Below are positions 8,351 to 16,446 of a stretch of 44,053 bases of DNA, piece after piece (the first letter of the stretch is position 1; each line of letters opens with the position of its first letter). The stretch spans positions 1 through 44,053 of the forward strand of contig JBCBJZ010000008.1 of NCBI GenBank assembly GCA_038522635.1. The letters are read 5' to 3'. A program made the position numbers and the translations under genes. The notes beneath the pieces were generated by a model. That model had not been told where the DNA came from, did not search any database, and saw only the letters and a list, made by a program, of their open reading frames with translations. The stretch is from JBCBJZ01 sp038522635 (lineage in GTDB: Bacteria > Pseudomonadota > Alphaproteobacteria > Rhizobiales > Hyphomicrobiaceae).

Positions 8351-8947
8351 TCAAGGCTTGGCTTGGGCGAGGCGTTCAAGCGCACCCTGCAGGATGAGGG
8401 TCGCTGCAAGCATATCGATTACGGTGGCACGTTTCGCGCGTGATTGATCGGCTTCGAGAAGCGCGCGTTCGGCCGCCTGCGTGGTGAGCCGCTCATCCCA
8501 CAGCAACATCGGCATCGCGCGACGGTTGTGCAGGTTGCGTTGGAGCGCGCGGGTCGCCTGGGCGCGCGGCCCCTCGCTGCCATCAAGGTTGAGGGGGTAA
8601 CCGATGACGAGGGCGCAAACGTCGTGTTCATCGACGAGCGCGAACAGGCGATCGGCGTCGGTGGCAAACTTCTTACGGCGGACCGTCTCAAGCCCCGTGG
8701 CGATGGTGCGCGAGGGATCAGACAGCGCAAGGCCGAACGTCTTGGTGCCACCATCGATGCCCATCAGGCGGCCGGAGGCGGGAAGGTTTGCGGCGAACAG
8801 CTCCACGTTGAGAAGGTCCGCGAGCGTTGCGCGCGAGGGCTGAGCGTTCGCCGCCCCGCCCGATGCGTTCTCTGACGCGTTCTCTGATGCGTTCTGGGGC
8901 GCATCATGGGTTGGCGCATCATGAGTTGGAAGGGCGGGCCTGGTCAT
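8351..8947 (-). CDS. ruvX: putative Holliday junction resolvase RuvX (YqgF family)
   Basis: RNase H-fold protein linked to pre-16S rRNA processing and Holliday junction resolution. The 198-residue product has the first catalytic strand MGIDGGTKTFGLALSD near residue 62 and VIGYPLNLDGSEGPRA near 115. DERLTTQAAER follows near 151, and SRAKRATVIDMLAATLILQ with the last acidic residue near 170. The first 45 residues are a repetitive, probably disordered extension (PTHDA twice, then an ASEN/ASEN pattern) encoded by short tandem repeats. The conserved fold starts at about residue 43, so a later start is conceivable. It is divergent from the UPF0173 gene. Confidence 0.93.
   Translation of the reverse strand: MTRPALPTHDAPTHDAPQNASENASENASGGAANAQPSRATLADLLNVELFAANLPASGRLMGIDGGTKTFGLALSDPSRTIATGLETVRRKKFATDADRLFALVDEHDVCALVIGYPLNLDGSEGPRAQATRALQRNLHNRRAMPMLLWDERLTTQAAERALLEADQSRAKRATVIDMLAATLILQGALERLAQAKP
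8862..8927. repeat. short tandem repeats in the ruvX 5' end
   Basis: Three 12-base units (gatgcgttctct, gacgcgttctct, gatgcgttctgg; 8862-8897) are followed by two 15-base units (ggcgcatcatgggtt and ggcgcatcatgagtt; 8898-8927). Unit lengths are multiples of three, so the coding frame of ruvX is kept. Only the N-terminal tail changes length if copy number varies. Confidence 0.8.
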
Positions 8948-9091
8948 GCGAACGGGTTGGCTCCTGGCCGTAGTATCGTCATCGGCAATGCGGGCGGTTG
9001 GTGTCTCGCACCGCGGCGTTGGTCGCTCTATAAGGCAGCAAGATCAATCCGGAGCAACGGGCGCGCAGTGCGGATCACCGGCTTGAACACT

Positions 9092-9125
9092 CACGCCTCG
9101 CCTTTGCGCCCAAAGTTGCTCTACA
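9092..9125. repeat. dispersed 34-base repeat, copy 1
   Basis: This stretch matches 32266-32299 with only two mismatches in 34 bases, including an identical 23-base core (gcctttgcgcccaaagttgc plus tct). Both copies are intergenic and in the same orientation. This one is in the ruvX/UPF0173 divergent region, 95 bases before the UPF0173 start. Its role is unknown: a conserved regulatory site or a remnant of an intergenic repeat. Confidence 0.7.
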
Positions 9126-9219
9126 TTCCAAACGTAGATCATCTTCTATCGATTTTGGCTTCACCTACTGTGATCCCGATCGATGGCCCGATGATCGAGG
9201 CACATGAGGGAGTGCAGCG

Positions 9220-9909
9220 ATGAAGCTCACGTTTCTTGGACATTCAGCGTTTCGCATCGAAGCGGGCGGTGCAGTGATCCTGATCGATCCGTTCTTGCGC
9301 GGCAATGGCTCGTTCGAAGCAAGCGGTATGGCGTGGGACGATGCGGTCACTGGCGCAACCCACGTGGTGCTGTCACACGGTCACGATGATCACATCGGCG
9401 ACACCGTAGAGATCTGCAAGTCGCAAGGCGCGGTGCTTTACGCCACTTACGAGTTGGGCGCCCACTTGAGCAGCGAGGGCGTTGAAACGTTTGAACCGAT
9501 GAACACAGGCGGCACGGTCGAGCGCGACGGCATAAAGGTGTCCTTGACCGACGCCCTACACTCGTCATCGTCGGGCGGGCGCTATCTCGGCAACCCGAAC
9601 GGCATTGTGCTGCGCGGTGAGGCCATGCCGACGGTTTACCACATGGGTGATACCGACGTTTTCCCCGGCATGGCGCATGTCCAGGACTTGTACCAGCCGC
9701 AGGTTGGGATCGTGCCGATCGGTGACCGCTTCACCATGGGCGCTGAGGGCGCCGCGCTGGCTTGCAACACGTATTTCGAGTTCCAGACGATCGTACCCTG
9801 CCACTACAAGACATTTCCGATCCTGGCGCAGAGCGCCGATGACTTTGTCAGCGCGATAGGCGGGAGCGGCATTGACGTCATGGAGCCAGGCGCCACGATC
9901 ACGCTGTGA
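9220..9909 (+). CDS. UPF0173 metal-dependent hydrolase (metallo-beta-lactamase fold)
   Basis: A 229-residue cytoplasmic protein of the MBL-fold UPF0173 family. The opening MKLTFLGHSAFRI and IDPFLRGN are typical. The metal-binding motif LSHGHDDHIGD lies near residue 52. Further ligand positions fit DALHSSS near 111 and YHMGDTDVF near 139, and VPCHYKTFP near 191 closes the site. The substrate is unknown. The start is well set by homology, with a GGGAG element in the preceding bases. It is transcribed divergently from ruvX and is followed after 171 bases by the spermidine-synthase-like gene. Confidence 0.92.
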   Translation: MKLTFLGHSAFRIEAGGAVILIDPFLRGNGSFEASGMAWDDAVTGATHVVLSHGHDDHIGDTVEICKSQGAVLYATYELGAHLSSEGVETFEPMNTGGTVERDGIKVSLTDALHSSSSGGRYLGNPNGIVLRGEAMPTVYHMGDTDVFPGMAHVQDLYQPQVGIVPIGDRFTMGAEGAALACNTYFEFQTIVPCHYKTFPILAQSADDFVSAIGGSGIDVMEPGATITL

Positions 9910-10080
9910 TGCCGCCCTGGATACCGCCTCGATGCCGCCTTCGCGGAGACGCAGGATGTTGATGAGGCGCGTCCCGAAACGGGGCACGTCCTCACCGTTC
10001 GCGAACCCTATCGTAGCTTAACCTCAATCACTTGCCGCTAGCGTGCACCTTCGAACCCCCACGGACGAAGGACCGCTGTG

Positions 10081-12402
10081 ATGAGCGCTGAGGCGTTGCG
10101 GACATCAATTGCCCGCCTTTTTCGAGCCACCACCCAAACCGTTCGCCGCGATATCCAGGCGCAAGACCTCGCCCTGGTTCTGATGGCGTTTTCAGGCACG
10201 CTGTTCTTGTCAGCGCTGCTGCTGTTTTCCGTCCAGCCGATATTCGCGAAAATGGTGCTGCCCAAGCTCGGCGGAACGCCGTCGGTGTGGGCGGTCTCGA
10301 TGTGCTTCTTCCAAGCGGCGCTGCTGGCCGGGTACTGCTACGCGCACGCACTGAACCGCTTCGCGCCGCTCAAGGTGGCCCCTTTGATCCACCTGGCGCT
10401 GATGGGAATCGCGTTGATCGCGCTGCCCTTCGGCCTGCCTTCAAGTTTTGCTGAACCGCCCGCCGGTGATGCCTACCTCTGGTTGATCTGCTTGCTCGCG
10501 GTTGGCGTCGGCCTGCCGTTCTTTGCGGTCGCCGCGAACGCCCCGTTGTTGCAGGCGTGGTTTGCGAAGACGGGCCATCGCCACGCCGCAGACCCCTACT
10601 TCCTCTACGGCGCGAGCAACTTGGGCTCGTTGATCGCCCTGCTTTCCTATCCGATCGTCATCGAACCCTGGCTCGGCCTCAGCCAACAGGCCAACGTGTG
10701 GACCGCCGGCTATGTGCTGCTCGGCGTGATGATCGCGTTGTCGGCTGTGATGATGGTGATGGTGGCGCCGACGGCCAAGGCCGCGCGCGAGGCTGCCGGC
10801 GATGAAGCGCGAGCACCTGTGGCGCCGGTCAGCCTGACGCAACGGGGCTGGTGGATCGCGCTCGCGTTCGTGCCGTCAGGTCTTCTGGTCGCGTTCACGA
10901 GCTACGTGACCACCGACATCGCGTCGGCGCCGTTCCTGTGGGTGATCCCGCTGGCGATCTTCCTTGGGACCTTCATCCTGGTGTTCCGCGAGCGCCCGCT
11001 GATCCCGCATGACTGGATGTTGCGGTTGCAGCCTGCGGCGGTCGTGCTGGTGCTCTACGGGCTTTCAACGCCGGGCGATAAGGGTTGGTTGATCGGTGCT
11101 GGCGCCGGCTTCATCGCGTTCTTCGTGACGACGATGGTGTGCCACAAGGAGCTTTATGAGAAGCGCCCGGATGCAGCGCATCTGACCGAGTTCTACCTGT
11201 GGATGTCCCTTGGCGGCGTCCTTGGCGGGGTCTTCGCAGCGATCGTTGCGCCGCAGGTGTTCAACGCGATCTATGAGTTCCCGCTGCTGCTGGTGTTGGG
11301 CGTTGCCTGCCGGCCGGGCGTGTTCACGAAGCTCGATGATGAAGAAAAGGCGTTCCTGCAAAAGGTCATCGGCGGCGCTGTTGTGCTGATCCTGGCGATC
11401 GTGTGGGCGATGAACCTGGGCTGGCTGAAGCCTTATGCCATGCCGCGGATTGCGATCATGGCGGTGTTCGGTGTGCTTGCGCTGCTGGCAACGCCTAAGC
11501 CTTGGCGCCAGTGTGCTTACGTCTGCGTGGTCGCCGCTGCGATGGTGATCCTGCCGTCCGCGATGAACCGCGGCAACGCGGAGCGCAGCTTCTTTGGCAC
11601 GCACCGGATCGCGACGGCGGAAGGCGGCAACGTGCGCATCCTGCTGCACGGGACGACGATCCACGGCGCTCAACGCCTGAAGACCAAGGACGGGCGTCCG
11701 GTCAAAAAAGCCTACCCCATGACGTACTACTACGAGACCGGGCCACTGGCGCGCGGTGTCGGGGCAGCGCGGGAGTCGACCGGCAAGCTCGATGGCGGCT
11801 TGCGCGTTGGCGTGGTCGGATTGGGGGCAGGCTCGATGGCGTGTTTCTCCAAGCCGAATGAGACCTGGCGCTTTTATGAGATCGACCCGGTGGTTGCGAA
11901 GATCGCGCGCGATCCGAGCAAGTTTAACTTCCTGTCCGACTGTTTGCCGAAGGCAGATATCGTGCTCGGTGATGCGCGCTTGACGGTGGCCAAGGAGAAA
12001 TCCGGTGCATTCGATTACCTGCAGATCGATGCGTTCTCGTCGGATGCGGTACCGGTGCATTTGTTGACGGTGGAAGCGATCAAGCTCTACCTCGATAAGC
12101 TGTCGCCCAACGGCATCCTCTCGATGCACATCTCGAACCGCCATCTCGATCTGATCGATGTGACGTCGGCGACGGTCGCGGCGATCCCTGGTGCCCACGC
12201 GTGGCTGGCCGACGACAAGAAGCTCACGATCAGCCTCGATACGGTGCGCTCCCACGTGCTCTTCATCACCAAGTCGGAAGCGGCGATGAAACCGCTGATG
12301 AAACTTGGCTATGTGCAGCCCGCGCCCAAGACCGACGCGCAGCCATGGACCGATGACTATTCGGACATCCTGTCAGCGATCTGGCGCAAGTACATGAAGT
12401 GA
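10081..12402 (+). CDS. membrane-fused spermidine synthase-like protein
   Basis: A protein of about 773 residues with two parts. Residues about 30-500 are strongly hydrophobic with a dozen or more membrane helices, opening with the family-typical SALLLFSVQPIFAKMVLPKLGG. The ANAPLLQAWFA and YFLYGASNLGSL segments follow. Residues about 510-774 form a soluble aminopropyltransferase/SAM-methyltransferase-like domain with VGVVGLGAGSMACF, FYEIDP, VLGDARL and YLQIDAFSSDAVPVHL. Such proteins are often annotated as fused MFS/spermidine synthase. The reaction is not established, and the acidic residues may bind a decarboxy-SAM-like ligand. A GTG three bases upstream (10078) is an alternative start. It is apparently monocistronic. 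Confidence 0.85.
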   Translation: MSAEALRTSIARLFRATTQTVRRDIQAQDLALVLMAFSGTLFLSALLLFSVQPIFAKMVLPKLGGTPSVWAVSMCFFQAALLAGYCYAHALNRFAPLKVAPLIHLALMGIALIALPFGLPSSFAEPPAGDAYLWLICLLAVGVGLPFFAVAANAPLLQAWFAKTGHRHAADPYFLYGASNLGSLIALLSYPIVIEPWLGLSQQANVWTAGYVLLGVMIALSAVMMVMVAPTAKAAREAAGDEARAPVAPVSLTQRGWWIALAFVPSGLLVAFTSYVTTDIASAPFLWVIPLAIFLGTFILVFRERPLIPHDWMLRLQPAAVVLVLYGLSTPGDKGWLIGAGAGFIAFFVTTMVCHKELYEKRPDAAHLTEFYLWMSLGGVLGGVFAAIVAPQVFNAIYEFPLLLVLGVACRPGVFTKLDDEEKAFLQKVIGGAVVLILAIVWAMNLGWLKPYAMPRIAIMAVFGVLALLATPKPWRQCAYVCVVAAAMVILPSAMNRGNAERSFFGTHRIATAEGGNVRILLHGTTIHGAQRLKTKDGRPVKKAYPMTYYYETGPLARGVGAARESTGKLDGGLRVGVVGLGAGSMACFSKPNETWRFYEIDPVVAKIARDPSKFNFLSDCLPKADIVLGDARLTVAKEKSGAFDYLQIDAFSSDAVPVHLLTVEAIKLYLDKLSPNGILSMHISNRHLDLIDVTSATVAAIPGAHAWLADDKKLTISLDTVRSHVLFITKSEAAMKPLMKLGYVQPAPKTDAQPWTDDYSDILSAIWRKYMK

Positions 12403-12563
12403 CGGCTTGCGATCGGCGCCGGCAAAGCTGCCGGTGATGCCCATGCGCCGCAGGTGAAGGCTTGCGCGCATGGGTCCGCGATCAGCGGTTTGGCAGCGTC
12501 GATGGACGTGCGACAGTTTGGTCATCGATTCGCAGCCTTGCGCTCTGGGGGGAGCCCACCTGC

Positions 12564-12857
12564 ATGCAGACACCGATGACGTCGTTCGCCGCCCTGGTGG
12601 CCGATAGCACCATGCTGGCCGTTGAAGCCCAGCAGGTGGTGGGATTGAGAATGCTGAAAATGGCGTCGTTCGACAGCGACGCTGGTCCCGAAGCGTTCCG
12701 GATGGTGGAAGAAAAATTCGCAGCCCTCGCCGAAGCGAGCTGGGGCGCCACCATCGATTTCATGACGGGGGCCGCGTTTGCAGCGCCCGGTCGCAGCGTG
12801 GCGCGCGTGCGTCGCACCGTGCATGCCAACCGCAACCGGTTGCTGCGCAACGCATAA
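12564..12857 (+). CDS. small conserved helical protein of unknown function
   Basis: A 97-residue, mostly helical protein. The pattern MLAVEAQQVVGLRMLKMA, then EAFRMVEEKFAALAEA and a C-terminal basic RVRRTVHANRNRL, resembles short alphaproteobacterial proteins usually annotated as hypothetical. It has a vague similarity to phasin-type helices. The start at 12564 is chosen because GGGGGGAG lies about ten bases upstream; the open frame begins further upstream at 12462. No signal peptide is seen. It lies 41 bases before the FkbM gene on the same strand and may be cotranscribed with it. Confidence 0.6.
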   Translation: MQTPMTSFAALVADSTMLAVEAQQVVGLRMLKMASFDSDAGPEAFRMVEEKFAALAEASWGATIDFMTGAAFAAPGRSVARVRRTVHANRNRLLRNA

Positions 12858-12898
12858 GCGGTGATAACCGGGCAACGTTTGAACCCGGGAGAAGCCCT

Positions 12899-13657
12899 TT
12901 GCGTCGGATGATCAAAACTTGGCAGCGGCAACGCGCCATCAAGCGCTACCTGGATGCTACGGGTGGTGCTTTTTTGTTCGCCGGCAAGCCGGTGGAGTTG
13001 CCGCCTGACACGGTGCTCGGTCTGCAATATGCGGTGGCGCAGGAAACGTATGAGCGCGCTGAGCGGGATCTGATCGATGCGCATTTGCCGGCGGATTTGC
13101 CGGTGATCGAACTGGGCGGCTGTCTGGGGCTCGTGAGTTCCTACATCGCGCGGCGATTGGCTCTCGACGTTGAGCATATTATCGTGGAAGCGAACCCGGC
13201 TCTGCTGGAGATTTGCGCGCGCAACGCTCATGCGCATCGTGAGGGCGTGCGCGCCCAGGTGCTGCACCATGCGGTCGCCTACGGCATGGACGAAGTGAGC
13301 TTCGCGGTGCGCGCCAACCCGCACGGGAGCCGTCTCGATGACGGCGCCACGAAGGGCACGCGGGTGACCGTACCGGCGGTGACATTGAGCGCGCTCGTCG
13401 CGCAGACCCTTGGCGAGGGCAAGCCGTTCGGCCTGATCTGCGACATCGAAGGGGCGGAGTTTGACCTGGTGGAGCGCGACGGTGCCGCGCTTGCGGCCTG
13501 TCAGATGGCGATCATCGAGGTCCACCCCGACGTGTTCGAAGCTCAAGGGCGTTCGCTCGAGGCGTTCCTGGCGTTGGCGCAGGACGCGGGGCTCAAACCG
13601 ATCGCGCAGGAAAGCCAGGTGATCGCGTTTGAGCGGGTCGCGGCGGCTGTGAATTGA
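12899..13657 (+). CDS. FkbM family methyltransferase
   Basis: SAM-dependent O-methyltransferase fold, 252 residues, probably acting on a sugar or natural product as FkbM-type enzymes do. The SAM-binding motif is PVIELGGCLGLVSSYIA near residue 68, followed by HIIVEANPALLEICARNA near 95. The FkbM-typical GLICDIEGAEFDLV is near 179 and AIIEVHPDVFE near 203. The TTG at 12899 has GGGAG at a good distance (six bases); the ATG at 12908 is a less well-spaced alternative. The next gene is a GT2 glycosyltransferase, so modification of a surface glycan is a reasonable but unproven role. Confidence 0.85.
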   Translation: MRRMIKTWQRQRAIKRYLDATGGAFLFAGKPVELPPDTVLGLQYAVAQETYERAERDLIDAHLPADLPVIELGGCLGLVSSYIARRLALDVEHIIVEANPALLEICARNAHAHREGVRAQVLHHAVAYGMDEVSFAVRANPHGSRLDDGATKGTRVTVPAVTLSALVAQTLGEGKPFGLICDIEGAEFDLVERDGAALAACQMAIIEVHPDVFEAQGRSLEAFLALAQDAGLKPIAQESQVIAFERVAAAVN

Positions 13658-13745
13658 TGCGACGGGTGCTCGGCGGGAGGCTGGGCCGGGCTTTGCGCGG
13701 AGCATCGGGCGAACCGTGGCGCGTCCGCTTAGGTGGGGGCGGCGC

Positions 13746-13793
13746 GTGACGCAATCTGTGACGCAATCTGTGACGCAATCTGTGACCCAGAGC
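13746..13793 (+). repeat. 12-base tandem repeat at the GT2 start
   Basis: Three perfect copies of gtgacgcaatct (13746-13781) and a fourth diverged copy, gtgacccagagc (13782-13793), lie directly before the ATG at 13794 and in its frame. Each unit begins with GTG, so each could serve as a start codon. If translated they add VTQS repeats to the N-terminus. Confidence 0.9.
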
Positions 13794-14624
13794 ATGACCC
13801 GGCAGGACGCCATCGAAGACGTCTGCGTGGTGCTGGTCAGCTATAACTCAGCCGGCATCATCGAAGAGGCCATCGCGTCCGCGCCGCCTGGCTGCCAGGT
13901 CATCGTGGCTGACAATGCAAGCGGTGATGCCTCGATCGTGCGCGCGCAGGCCGCTGGCGCGGAGGTCGTCGCCTTAGGCGAAAACCTTGGCTTCGGTACC
14001 GCCTGCAACCGTGGTGCAGCAGCCTCATCGCGTCCGCTCGTTTTGTTCTTGAACCCCGATGCTCGCCTAGCGCCAGGTGCGCTCGAGGCGCTGTTGAAAG
14101 CCGCGAACGCGCATCCCGATGCGGTCGCCTTTAACCCACGCATCATGGAAGCATCCGGCGAGCAGTTTTTCAGAACACGCTCGCGCGCCTTGCCGCCCGA
14201 TCGCCAGGGCATGCCCACGACCGACCGTGCGATCACGATTTTGTCAGGGGCTGCGTTGCTCTGCCGCCGTGATGCCTTTGAGGCGATCGGTGGGTTCGAT
14301 GAGCGCATTTTTCTTTATTGCGAAGACGATGATCTGGGCGCGCGGTTAGCGCAGGCGGGGGGGCAACTGCGCTACGTGCACGATGCGGTTGTGACGCACG
14401 CGGGCGGTGGGTCTTCGACGCCATCGGCGCAGGGCGAGCGCATTAAGGCGTACCATTTGATGTGGAGCCGGCGGTACGTGGCCGCCAAGCACGGGCGCCC
14501 GGTCTCGCGGGTCGGCGAGGCCTGGCGGCTTGGCTGGCGCTGGATCGGTGCTGCCGCAACGGGCCGCGCGGGCCTGCGGCGGAACATGGAAGCGCGGTTG
14601 GCCGCTCTGTTTGCGCCGTTGTAA
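13794..14624 (+). CDS. glycosyltransferase family 2 (rhamnosyltransferase-like)
   Basis: Inverting GT-A glycosyltransferase of 276 residues from the ATG at 13794; the frame is open back to 13716. Motifs are CVVLVSYNSAGIIEEAI at the N-terminus, VIVADNASGD, GENLGFGTACNRGA and LFLNPDA (the DxD-equivalent). GAALLCRRDAFEAIGGFDERIF and YCEDDDLGARLA follow, and the usual VTHAGGGS block comes near residue 202. This set is typical of the dTDP-rhamnosyl/GT2 branch. The protein is soluble or membrane-associated, with no clear membrane helix. The acceptor is unknown. It lies downstream of the FkbM gene on the same strand, suggesting a small glycan-modification unit. Confidence 0.88.
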   Translation: MTRQDAIEDVCVVLVSYNSAGIIEEAIASAPPGCQVIVADNASGDASIVRAQAAGAEVVALGENLGFGTACNRGAAASSRPLVLFLNPDARLAPGALEALLKAANAHPDAVAFNPRIMEASGEQFFRTRSRALPPDRQGMPTTDRAITILSGAALLCRRDAFEAIGGFDERIFLYCEDDDLGARLAQAGGQLRYVHDAVVTHAGGGSSTPSAQGERIKAYHLMWSRRYVAAKHGRPVSRVGEAWRLGWRWIGAAATGRAGLRRNMEARLAALFAPL

Positions 14625-14675
14625 GGGCGATGGCGAACGCTGCGTCATGCGTCTGCGGCGTGGCGACAGGGATAG

Positions 14676-16244
14676 CTACTCGGCCGCTTGGGGTGGCGGC
14701 CGGCTGATGGCGTCCGGTTTGGCCGGTTCAGGGACTTCGCAGCCGGTCGCGCAACACCGCCCGGGCTGGTTGGACACTTTGCGATCCTCTTGCGCAAGGA
14801 CGCCGCGATCGAGCAAGCGGGCAACGAGATCGGCCTTTTCCATGCGCGGATAATTGCGCCAGATCTCACGCTTCATCGCTTCCGGCGAACCACCACCATG
14901 CAGCGAGATCAACGAATACCATCCTGCCGTCTCTGACGCGGTGAGGTCCTCCATCAGCCGCGCAACCTCGGCGCGTTTCGCGGCAGGCACATCCGCACGC
15001 CCCGCGAGCACTTCGCCTAAGGATGCCGCGGTCTCGGGGTTGTGATCCTCATCGGGGCCGGGCAGCGCCACCACGAGGCCGCCCGAGACGTGGTGCGCGA
15101 GGCGGTGCATGTCGTAAATCTGCGTGGCGAGCAGCAGCTTGCCGACGTTGGCGAAAACGGGATCGGGCATGATGTTGCCTGAACCATCCTTGACGCCGTA
15201 GACGCTTGCAGCGACGCCGCAGGCGAAGAAGCCTTCAACGATCTTGATAAGGTCGACCATGGCGTCGCGGATGTGGCCGTGGCGGTCAGGGTCAAGACCG
15301 TTAGCCTCGTACATGTGGACCCCAGCGCCGATCAGCAGATCGCCGAAGCCGGCGCGTGCAGCGATGCAGCTTTGCCGATGGTGGGTGGCGTAGCTGGTGG
15401 TGGTGTAGCCGGCCGCTTGCGTCTGCCCGTCCATGAAAACGCGGTCCCAGGGGACGAAGACGTCGTCAAAGTGAACGACGCCCACCGATTGGCCGTAGCG
15501 GGCCGAAAACCGGGCGGCGTTTTCGCCTGGCCGGCCAGCGGGTCGGGCGATGACGGTGACGCCTTCGGCGTCGATCGGGACGGCGCAGCACACCGCGAAG
15601 GCTGCATCTTCAGCGCTCATCGTGCGGCAGGGCATGACAAGGAACTCGTGCACGTAGGGGGCAGCGGTCACGATCGCCTTGGTGCCGCGGATGACGATGC
15701 CATCGGCGCGGCGCTCTTTGATGTGGACGTAGACGTCGGGATTGGCCTGTTGACCCGGCCTGCGCCCGCGGTCGCCTTTCGCATCCGTCATGGCGACACC
15801 AAGCGTGAGATCGCGATCTTGGATGTCGTGGAGGTAGGCGAGAAAGCGCGCGTGGACATCGCCCGATTTGGCGGGGCCATCGTCCGCGTCGAGACGAGCT
15901 GTGCCTTGGAAGATCGCGTTCAGCGCATCGTGGGTGAGGTAGCGCATGGCGCAACCTGTTTCCGCGCACAGCGCGCGCACCGCTTCGAGCTTGTAAAGGA
16001 GATCGCCCGTGGTCTCATCGATGTGGATCATGCGGTTGACGGTCTTGCCCGAGGTCCCCTGCGTCGCCGTCATGATGGTGCGGAAGGCATCGTCGTGCGC
16101 GTAATCGTAGACGAGGCTTAGCGCGTTGATACCTGGCGCGAAGACGTGAGCATCAGCGACATTCTCGATCCGCTCACCCTTGCAGAAGACCACAGGCTTG
16201 AGTGCCCGCAGGCTTTCGCGAAAGTCCTCGCCGCGCATCATCAT
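14676..16244 (-). CDS. HpaB / 4-hydroxybutyryl-CoA dehydratase family protein with altered cluster ligands
   Basis: A 522-residue flavoprotein-fold enzyme (acyl-CoA dehydrogenase-like). Motifs fit the 4-hydroxybutyryl-CoA dehydratase branch better than classic 4-hydroxyphenylacetate hydroxylase: GKTVNRMIHI near 66, AMTDAKGDRG at 151-160, GIVIRGTKA near 182, HFDDVFVPWDRVF near 258, HHRQS at 288-292 and LHGGGSPEA near 448. Of the four [4Fe-4S] ligands of clostridial AbfD (as I recall C99, C103, H292, C299), the first Cys (C98) and the His (H289) align. The other two positions are Y102 and A296. An intact cluster is therefore unlikely and a flavin monooxygenase role is more plausible. The tail holds CCATGC (497-502). 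The start at 16244 has AAGGAG upstream; the frame is open further. Confidence 0.8.
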   Translation of the reverse strand: MMMRGEDFRESLRALKPVVFCKGERIENVADAHVFAPGINALSLVYDYAHDDAFRTIMTATQGTSGKTVNRMIHIDETTGDLLYKLEAVRALCAETGCAMRYLTHDALNAIFQGTARLDADDGPAKSGDVHARFLAYLHDIQDRDLTLGVAMTDAKGDRGRRPGQQANPDVYVHIKERRADGIVIRGTKAIVTAAPYVHEFLVMPCRTMSAEDAAFAVCCAVPIDAEGVTVIARPAGRPGENAARFSARYGQSVGVVHFDDVFVPWDRVFMDGQTQAAGYTTTSYATHHRQSCIAARAGFGDLLIGAGVHMYEANGLDPDRHGHIRDAMVDLIKIVEGFFACGVAASVYGVKDGSGNIMPDPVFANVGKLLLATQIYDMHRLAHHVSGGLVVALPGPDEDHNPETAASLGEVLAGRADVPAAKRAEVARLMEDLTASETAGWYSLISLHGGGSPEAMKREIWRNYPRMEKADLVARLLDRGVLAQEDRKVSNQPGRCCATGCEVPEPAKPDAISRPPPQAAE

Positions 16245-16446
16245 GGCTTCGCTCCTTATGGCGTTAGTTGCGCCTTTCCTGCGCAGGCGCGCTCCCGGCG
16301 GCTTGCATCCCCTCAAACGCGCTGGAACTATAACATCGGTTCGCTGCGCCTGCCACGCAGCAAGAACCTGAGCGTATTGTGGGCCATAAAGACCGTTATG
16401 GCCGGTGTTGCTGTGCGCCTGAAAAAAATTGTGCGGGAGGAAACCC

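Noticed and set aside
11065..12255. 396-residue open frame on the minus strand
   Set aside because: Antisense to the spermidine-synthase-like gene; composition (Arg/His/Gln) is that of a shadow frame.
12482..13813. 443-residue open frame on the minus strand
   Set aside because: Antisense to the small helical gene and the FkbM gene, both of which have clear motifs.
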